A stretch of DNA of 64,000 bases from Hybos culiciformis. Lineage: Eukaryota > Arthropoda > Insecta > Diptera > Hybotidae. This document shows, in pieces, positions 58,769 through 64,000 of this stretch. How positions within the stretch are numbered: position 1 is the first letter of the stretch; every line of letters begins with the position of its first letter. The stretch spans positions 1,984,001 to 2,048,000 of the forward strand of contig OZ023275.1 of the NCBI GenBank assembly GCA_964007475.1, written 5' to 3'. The notes below the pieces were generated by a model, which did not search any database, had not been told where the DNA came from, and saw only the letters and a program-made list of their open reading frames with translations. Both the position numbers and the translations under genes were made by a program.

Positions 58769-58918
58769 AGGTGAAAACACAATTGGGGCGACAACGACGG
58801 CGACAGCGATAGCGACTGTCAAAAACCATATATTTGTATGAGAATGAAACAATTGAGGCGATTTTTTTATATGAAAAATCGCTGTCGCCGTCGTTGTCGC
58901 CCCAATTGTGTTTTCACC
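58769..58918. mobile_element. TTAA-flanked palindromic MITE inside Rep gene
   Basis: Ends AGGTGAAAACACAATTGGGG and its complement; arms continue through GCGACAACGACGGCGACAGC. TTAA flanks both sides (58765-58768, 58919-58922). Deleting the element and one TTAA rejoins TGT CTC GCC TTA AAA TGG AAA in frame, reconstituting the CNYCLALKWKYETPGMC segment of the Rep protein; this shows directly that TTAA is the duplicated target. Confidence 0.95.
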
Positions 58919-59089
58919 TTAAGGCGAGACAGTAATTGCATTTGTTAGTCATAGCGCCAATTTTAATTAATGTGTGACTATCGTACTCGACCTCAGGATT
59001 GTACTGGAAAGCAGCTTTATCAAAAGCACTCCAAGTATTTTCTCTAAAAGTTCTCAACCGCTGTTGTCGTGTTTCAGAAATTAAACTGT

Positions 59090-59600
59090 CATAATGCAAG
59101 GCATGACCCCCAGAATCATTGGCCAAACGAACTTGGCGTTGGTCTGGAGTTTCCGCTGCACGCCTTGTTGCATTTGTCTCTATAACAACAGCTCGTTGTT
59201 CAGGAGATAAATCGTTATAATGCAAGGTATGACTCCCAGAATCATTGTCCAAACGAATTTGGCGATGCTCTGGAGTTTCAGCTGCATGTCGTGCTTGCCT
59301 GGTCTCCGGAACAACAGCTCGTTGTTCCGGAGGTAAACCAGCATAATGCGAAGCATGGCACTCAGCATCATTAGCCAAACGAATTTGGCTATGCTCCGGA
59401 GTTTCAGCTGTATGTCGCGCTCTCTTGGTCTCCAGAACAACAGCTCGTTGTTGAGGAGATAAACCAGCATAATGCGAAGCATGGCCCTTAGCATCATTTG
59501 CCAAACGAATTTGGCGTTGCTCAGGAGCTTCAGCTGCATGCCGTGCTCTTTTGGTCTCCAGAACAACAGCTCGTTGTTCCGGAGACAAACTAGCATAATG
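59090..59600 (-). repeat. 126-bp in-frame tandem repeats in Rep N-terminus
   Basis: Four units exactly 126 bp apart (AACAACAGCTCGTTGTT at about 59183, 59308, 59434 and 59560), each encoding 42 residues with RAVV-ET, R-RLAND and HALHY-type words. Repeats of this kind are normal at the N-terminus of insect Helitron proteins; their role is unknown to me. Confidence 0.9.
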
Positions 59601-59739
59601 CGAAGCAAGGCCTCATTAGCCAAACGAATTTGGCGTTGCTCCAAATTTTCAGATGCACGTCTTCTTTGTTTTTTTGAGTCTCTAGAAAGAGAACTTTGGG
59701 TTCTTTTAGGCATATTTCGACCTTGCCTGCTAAACAACG

Positions 59740-60050
59740 AACAACTATACTATACTAAACTAACTAAACCGAACTATCTAACTATTCCAACTAACTATAT
59801 TAAGCTAACTAACTTAATAAACTAACTACACTATACTAACAACTAACTACTAACTACTAATTACTAACAACAAACTACTAAGTACTTACTACTCTAACCA
59901 AATAACCCTCTTAATAAACTAACTATAAATATAAAAAAACTATACTAACTATCTATATGAAAATTACTTCCCTACTAATAAGTTAATAATAACTACTACT
60001 AACTGCTAACTGACTGCTAATAATTACTAAAAACGTGATGTTTCTTCAAA
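59740..60050. repeat. AACTAACT simple-sequence region
   Basis: Irregular repeats of AACTAACTA and ACTACTAAC upstream of the Helitron gene; low complexity. Confidence 0.75.
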
Positions 60051-60676
60051 GAAGGCCAAAATAAGTATGGGAAAAAACACTTTGTTACCTTGTATTTATA
60101 GAAAAAAATTGTTAAAGGTGACTATAGATTTCGGTTTTTCGTTAGATGTAGCACCGTCTTTTGCTAGACCTAGACACAATTAAGTATATTCACAAATATG
60201 AATCACATCAAAGTCCCGTCACCGGTCCATCGCAGAACAGTCACCATCATAGAACAGTCGTGGCTTGTGTTCAAACATATTAGTCAAGTCGCCATTTAAT
60301 CATCTTTTTTTCAACTGTTATTCTTATAATTTTTGTGATGATTTTAGTTCGTTATTCGAAATCGCTGTCAGCCATAAAAATAAATCGTTGGGCAGTAATA
60401 TTTTTTATTGATGATTCGGTGAAAGTGAAGCGACTAAAGGTTCGGTTTATTGTCTATTATAGCGAGCAATACATTTCGATTCAATTAACATAAGTATGTC
60501 ATGTTATGCTATATGTTCTATTTGTTAGATACATGTAGCTGACGCCGTTTAAATGAAGTGTGGATGGTGTTATTTTAACGGGTACAAATAAAACTGATTG
60601 AATGGTTGGTGTGTATGCGTGTGTTTCTAAAACGTATATTATATATTCGGAAACACAGTCTTCTAAATAGTCGATT
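60051..60676. other. Unassigned, less AT-rich
   Basis: Contains TTAAAGGTGACTATAG at 60112, reminiscent of the TTAA MITE ends, and CCTAGACACAATTAAG facing TTGTGTTCAAACATATT (about 60169-60280), a weak inverted pair. May be Helitron 5' region or old MITEs. Confidence 0.35.
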
Positions 60677-60833
60677 CGGGTCCAACTTTACAACATTTTA
60701 TCGGAATATACTTAAATTGCAAAACCGGCTTCTAAGGTAGCCCCCCGTCGGGGCCTTGGGATCTCGAGTCTCTAGAGTCCTATTTTCAAAATTTCGAAAT
60801 TTGTTGTTTATGAGCCCTGGGACGGATTGAGGA

Positions 60834-61330
60834 CGAAATTTCTTATGCCAAAATTCTTTATACAAAATTCTTTTTCCAAAATTCACTAAGAATAAAATTC
60901 GCTGTGGACAAAATTTTCTATGAACAAAATTCGCAATGGACAAAATTCACTATAGACAAAATCATTGGACAAAATTCATCAGGAACAAAATTCTTTAAAA
61001 AAATATTTTTAATTAAAAAATAAAAAAAAAAAAAAACCCGATTGTTTTTTTAAATTTTTATAATTAAAAATATTTTTTTAAAGAATTTTGTGCCTATTTT
61101 TGTTTTAATATAAAATTTATATAAATCAACCTGCAATGCGATACCTCCTATAAATTTTTTTCTATTCAATTCAATTGTATTGTTTATTACTTTTATGATA
61201 AAAGATACGATTTTATGTTACTCTTATAATTTTTTCATAGTGAATTTTGTCTAAAGTGAATTTTGTCCGTAGTGAATTTTGAAAAAAGGATCATTTTCGT
61301 AAAAAAGAATTTTTGCAAATTGAATTTTGG
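60834..61330. mobile_element. Foldback-like element of iterated ACAAAATTCACTATGG
   Basis: The left half has about ten copies of a 16-18-bp motif around GGACAAAATTCACTAT; the right half has the complement (CATAGTGAATTTTGTCC and variants). The middle holds AAAGAATTTTGTGCC and its inverse around an A/T core. Same architecture as 29394-29668, and both motifs contain AATTCAC. No coding. Confidence 0.6.
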
Positions 61331-61799
61331 GATGAGGAATATCCCCTCGATCCTCTCTGGGACAATAGTTGGGGTCTTTCAATATCCAGTTTTTTGTACA
61401 GGCTTTTCTGGTCCAACGCTACAACATTTTATCGGAATATACCTAAATTGCAAAATCGGCTTCTAAGGTAGCCTCCCCGCCGGGACCTCGGATCAAATTT
61501 TCTAGTACCCTATAACCATCTCGGGTGCCAATGCTACTTAGCTTCAAAATTTCAAAATTTCGAAATTTGCTGTATAGCCCCCCAATTAAGCCCTGGGACA
61601 ACGGTTGGGGCCTCTGAACATCTCGTTTTTTAAATAGGGTTTTCGGGTCCAACGCTTCTATATTTTATTGGAATATACCTAAAATTCAAAACGGGCTTCT
61701 AAGGTAGCGGATTAAAATTTCTAGTACCCTATAACCATCCCGGGCCCAAATGATACTTAAGTTCAAAATTTCAGCCAAATCGGTCAAGCGGTTTAGGCG

Positions 61800-61870
61800 T
61801 GATTGAGGACAGAGGACAGAGAACAGAGGACAGAGAACAGAGAACAGAGAACAGAGGACAGAGAAACAGA
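61800..61870. repeat. Purine microsatellite ACAGAGG/ACAGAGA
   Basis: About ten tandem 7-bp units directly after the TE-tail blocks. Confidence 0.9.
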
Positions 61871-61924
61871 GAATTTTCATTTTTACTTATTAGTTAATAA
61901 TAATTTTTTTTTGTTTTAATTTTT

Positions 61925-62005
61925 GATAAATTATTCGAGCATTCGATTACTCGAATATTTTCAGATTTTCTATTCGATATCGAATAGTTCGAATAGTTGG
62001 ATGGT
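61925..62005. repeat. Cluster of ATTCGA/TCGAAT words
   Basis: At least seven overlapping ATTCGA or TCGAAT motifs in 80 bp, including the palindrome ATTCGATATCGAAT. Confidence 0.75.
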
Positions 62006-62600
62006 GTCCTCTCTAAAATAATTTTAATTAGAACATATTTTACTTCCTCTCAATTTTTTATTTCCTAAACTCAAAAAAATAATAATCCTTATAATACCAT
62101 TAATTGGGTGTCAAACGTATACTCAAGGCAAAAGTCAATAAATCTCAATTTTTATGCATAATTAATTTTTTGAGTTGAGTAAATAAAACATTGAGCTCTA
62201 TGCGTGCTTAACTTTTTTATATGTCAAGTAGGTACTAAAATTTGTTCTGCTGTATAAATGTTACTATACTTAATTTATGCAATTACTAAATAATTAAAAT
62301 ATATAAATATCGTCTGTTCCTTCGGTACTGGAATGCTCACTACAATTAAACTACATGTCTGTATTCGCCCGTTCGGAAGCAAAAATACCAGCAATCTTGG
62401 TCACTTTTATCTTAAAAATCTCAACCGGCTCAGATTCTAAATTTTTCTTTATCCATTTTATATGTTTTAATGGATTAAAATTTTGGAGAGCTAAGATAAA
62501 TTCCATTTCCTATTACGTCCTAAAATCTGGACAGGATTTTTAGAAAAATATTGTAATCGAAATTTTGATAATCGGATCCATTGCCATACTGGGAGCGATT
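62006..62600. other. Unassigned stretch
   Basis: No motif is recognised here. The part after 62480 may still belong to the 3' side of the LINE remnant on the minus strand. Confidence 0.35.
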
Positions 62601-62736
62601 GGTTGGTTAAAGTGGCGGAACTACTCAAACTAGAGTTGTGTTGTTCCCAATTAGCACTTGCGCACTGTTTTGAAATCACTCACTCTCGTAACCTAGTCTG
62701 GTGCCTAACACAGACACTAAACTCACTTCGTGACGT

Positions 62737-63420
62737 TAAGGAATTCCATCACCTCCCTGAGTTTTATTGTAGTCAGCACATTTAGATCTTCGACGAAATA
62801 GTAACGTAATGTGGTTTTTATTGTTCTTGCTAGGGCCCGACATTTGCAGATAAAATGGATGATAGTTTTTTTGCATCCTCATTTCCGCAACTGTGACATT
62901 TTTGGTAAAACGGAATCGCGAGTCTGGTTGAACGGAATGCTCGCCAACTGCCCAGTGACCCGTATAAACTACCGTGATTCTAGCAATATCTCTACGGGAC
63001 ATTTTAACAATTCGGCCAGGTTTTCCTTGCCGTAAATAATACCCTCCATTTACTGTTTGGAACCCAGTAGTGAAAAGCGTCATACCGTTCAGCTAGGCAA
63101 GAGAGCTGCTCTAAGCATTTCCTTACTAGACGATACAACGCGTGAGTTAATAGCCATATTGGCTACTTGACTGTCAGAAGCTATTGCTACCTTGCTCACA
63201 TCAGGTTCTATCTCCCTTAATAAGCAACATGCCTGAAAAAGACTGGATCTATCTGGAAGTCTGTAACTTTAAGCTATATTGATTTGCTCAGAGAACACCC
63301 CAACACCCACACCACAGTCCATCTTTGAACCGTCTGTGAAAATAGCCAGGTCGATACTCTTTAGAATATTTTTACCGTTTCTATTCCCTTCTCGTAGTAA
63401 TCACAACTGTACGTTTAACT
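62737..63420 (-). pseudogene. LINE RNase H and C-terminal remnant
   Basis: Minus strand, degrading RNA in RNA/DNA hybrids in the intact enzyme. From 63390: SIDLAIFTDGSKMDCGVGVG (RNase H start with first catalytic Asp), LPDRSSLFQA (the Glu expected next is lost), VAIASDSQVANMAI (third acidic residue), and HYWVP. Then comes RRDIARITVVYTGHWAVGEH, followed in another frame by CHSCGNEDAKK and DLNVLTTIKLREVMEFLNVT, the usual C-terminal tail with a CxxC knuckle, ending near 62737. Stops and frameshifts throughout. RNase H next to this tail marks a LINE of an RNase H-bearing clade, different from copies A and B, which show no RNase H. Confidence 0.75.
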
Positions 63421-63425
63421 GTATT

Positions 63426-63605
63426 TCATTTGTCTGTAGGAACATTTGACTGCAAATACAATTGACTGTAAATACATTTGACTGTAAATAAATTTGACTG
63501 TATATAAATTTGACTGTAAATAAATTTGAGTGTAAATACATTTGACTTTAAATACAATTGACTGTATTTCTTTTGACTGTATTTCATTTGACTGTATTGC
63601 ATTGA
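63426..63605. repeat. 16-bp tandem array CATTTGACTGTAAATA
   Basis: About eleven degenerate direct copies of ATTTGACTGTAAATAC. It resembles one arm of the foldback-type elements but no inverted partner is present before the window ends. It lies immediately upstream of the LINE remnant. Confidence 0.85.
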
Positions 63606-64000
63606 CAGCATATTTCTATATTACGATTTTTATTTCTCACTCATAGGATCACAACGTGGGCGTGGTGAGTTTTGATCCCATGCAAATTTCTGTCAATGCA
63701 TGTTTTATCTCTATTTCGAGTACTTTTAAAAAGAAAAATATCCATATCTAAATAAAAATAAATTTATCAGACTACAATGCACAAAAAAACTACTACAAAA
63801 AAACTATTATACGTTTTTGCGGATTGAACACAACAATAATTGGTTTTTTTTATTTTATATTATTTTTGATCTTTACTTATTGAAGCTCTGCAAAGAAATG
63901 AAATAATATTGAAAATTAGCTGAAAATAAAAATTAATCACTCAAAAATTAACAAATTTAAAATAATATATAAAAACTGCAAACTCTAGCTTTGTAATTAT
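63606..64000. other. Unassigned to window end
   Basis: CATAGGATCACAACGTGGGC and GTGGTGAGTTTTGATCCCATG near 63640-63683 form a loose inverted pair; the rest is AT-rich. Confidence 0.35.

Larger units (their letters stand above)
57460..59713 (-). pseudogene. Helitron Rep (Helitron_like_N and HUH domain), broken
   Basis: Rep nicks and re-ligates DNA for rolling-circle transposition. From MPKRTQSSLSRDSKKQRRR (59713) come a frameshift near 59610, then tandem 42-residue repeats (59588-59090). Next is LRTFRENTWSAFDKAAFQYN to KCNYCLAL, interrupted by a MITE (58769-58918). It continues with KWKYETPGM-C, MTSFGVSGQV, YHRIGTL and LQICFLGD; PPGEHAGRYNAPTNNEVAVL; KKVSAMDFYSHLLMNQDQQF and FVVDMFEKVEIERLIYI; QDALTYVRNYSRPDLFITIT; then GENAIDRHDIVSRVFRRKVV. 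After a one-base deletion near 57573 it reads RGLPHIHALIWLKEKI, the HUH motif with both histidines (codons 57555-57547). It ends at 57475, so the catalytic tyrosines and the helicase are absent. Confidence 0.9.
55441..59980 (-). mobile_element. Helitron, truncated, 3' end and Rep gene remnant
   Basis: On the minus strand the element ends GGGTATACAGCTAG then T (CTAG at 55444-55441). A hairpin, AACACAGGAACGTGTGTT, lies 13 bases inside, matching Helitron 3' structure. Upstream in the same orientation lies a decayed Rep gene (59713-57460). The PIF1 helicase domain that normally follows is absent, replaced by tandem blocks (57465-56988), a hAT element (56769-55535) and short tail sequence. The 5' TC end could not be fixed; AACTAACT-rich DNA lies upstream to about 60050. 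Confidence 0.75.
60677..61870 (+). repeat. Tandem TE-tail blocks, about 235 bp each
   Basis: Three blocks, at about 60681, 61411 and 61647, each start GTCCAAC and share TATYGGAATATACCTAAA and CGGCTTCTAAGGTAGC, then TTTCAAAATTTC and CCCTGGGAC. The last ends in AATCGGTCAAGCGGTTTAGG, then a purine microsatellite. An inverted-repeat element (60834-61330) interrupts the first block. The phrasing is typical of insect transposon tails; class uncertain. Confidence 0.7.

Noticed and set aside
60112..60282. A fourth TTAA MITE
   Set aside because: The left end TTAAAGGTGACTATAG fits, but no right end with CACCTTAA is found.

Overview
The window is extremely AT-rich eukaryotic DNA, most likely from an insect and probably a fly. 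It has introns, tRNA-headed SINEs, non-LTR and Gypsy retroelements, Helitrons, hAT, PIF/Harbinger and pogo-like remnants and many palindromic MITEs. The one convincing host gene is a DUF1091-type gene, a family greatly expanded in Diptera, so the fly assignment is an inference. I see no tRNA, rRNA, operon, CRISPR array or prokaryotic signal. Nearly every long open frame is a transposon remnant, a tandem repeat or AT-rich noise.

Layout: 1-24 kb is mostly unassigned AT-rich DNA with scattered elements: a palindromic MITE (946-1161), Helitron-type 3' ends loaded with minisatellites (3.2-3.7 and 19.4-19.7 kb), a MITE stack at 4.05-5.65 kb, a TTA-flanked MITE (7.9-8.3 kb) and a SINE with an 11-bp target duplication (17.27-17.68 kb). 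24-33 kb is densely transposon-derived: a hAT remnant with a readable transposase C-terminus, a three-deep nested stack (26.0-27.7 kb), another Helitron end, a foldback element and two decayed LINE reverse transcriptases. 34-42 kb holds a TTAA-flanked MITE, a 692-bp near-perfect palindrome and a complete 4.1-kb PIF/Harbinger element (37609-41690). Its two genes are both dead, and a palindromic hAT MITE sits inside the first. 42-50 kb is AT-rich with a pogo-like foldback element carrying a Psq-type helix-turn-helix fragment (46.2-46.95 kb) and a Gypsy pol fragment (49.5-50.15 kb).

50-55 kb has a LINE gag-like fragment, a fourth member of a MITE family with 7-bp target duplications, and the two terminal exons of the DUF1091 gene (minus strand, 53221-54139), which are open and phase-matched. 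55.4-60 kb is a decayed Helitron on the minus strand: 3' end with hairpin at 55441, truncated Rep gene at 57.5-59.7 kb, a TTAA MITE inside the gene, and a hAT element holding another MITE in its 3' part. 60.7-64 kb holds a tandemly repeated TE tail, a second foldback-like element, a LINE RNase H remnant and a 16-bp tandem array.

The strongest evidence throughout is exact target-site duplication. At least six DNA elements have perfect 8-bp duplications, three members of one MITE family have perfect 7-bp duplications, and TTAA, TAA, TTA and TA duplications mark others. Removing the TTAA MITE from the Helitron gene, or the hAT MITE from the Harbinger gene, restores a continuous reading frame at each junction, which orders the insertions in time.
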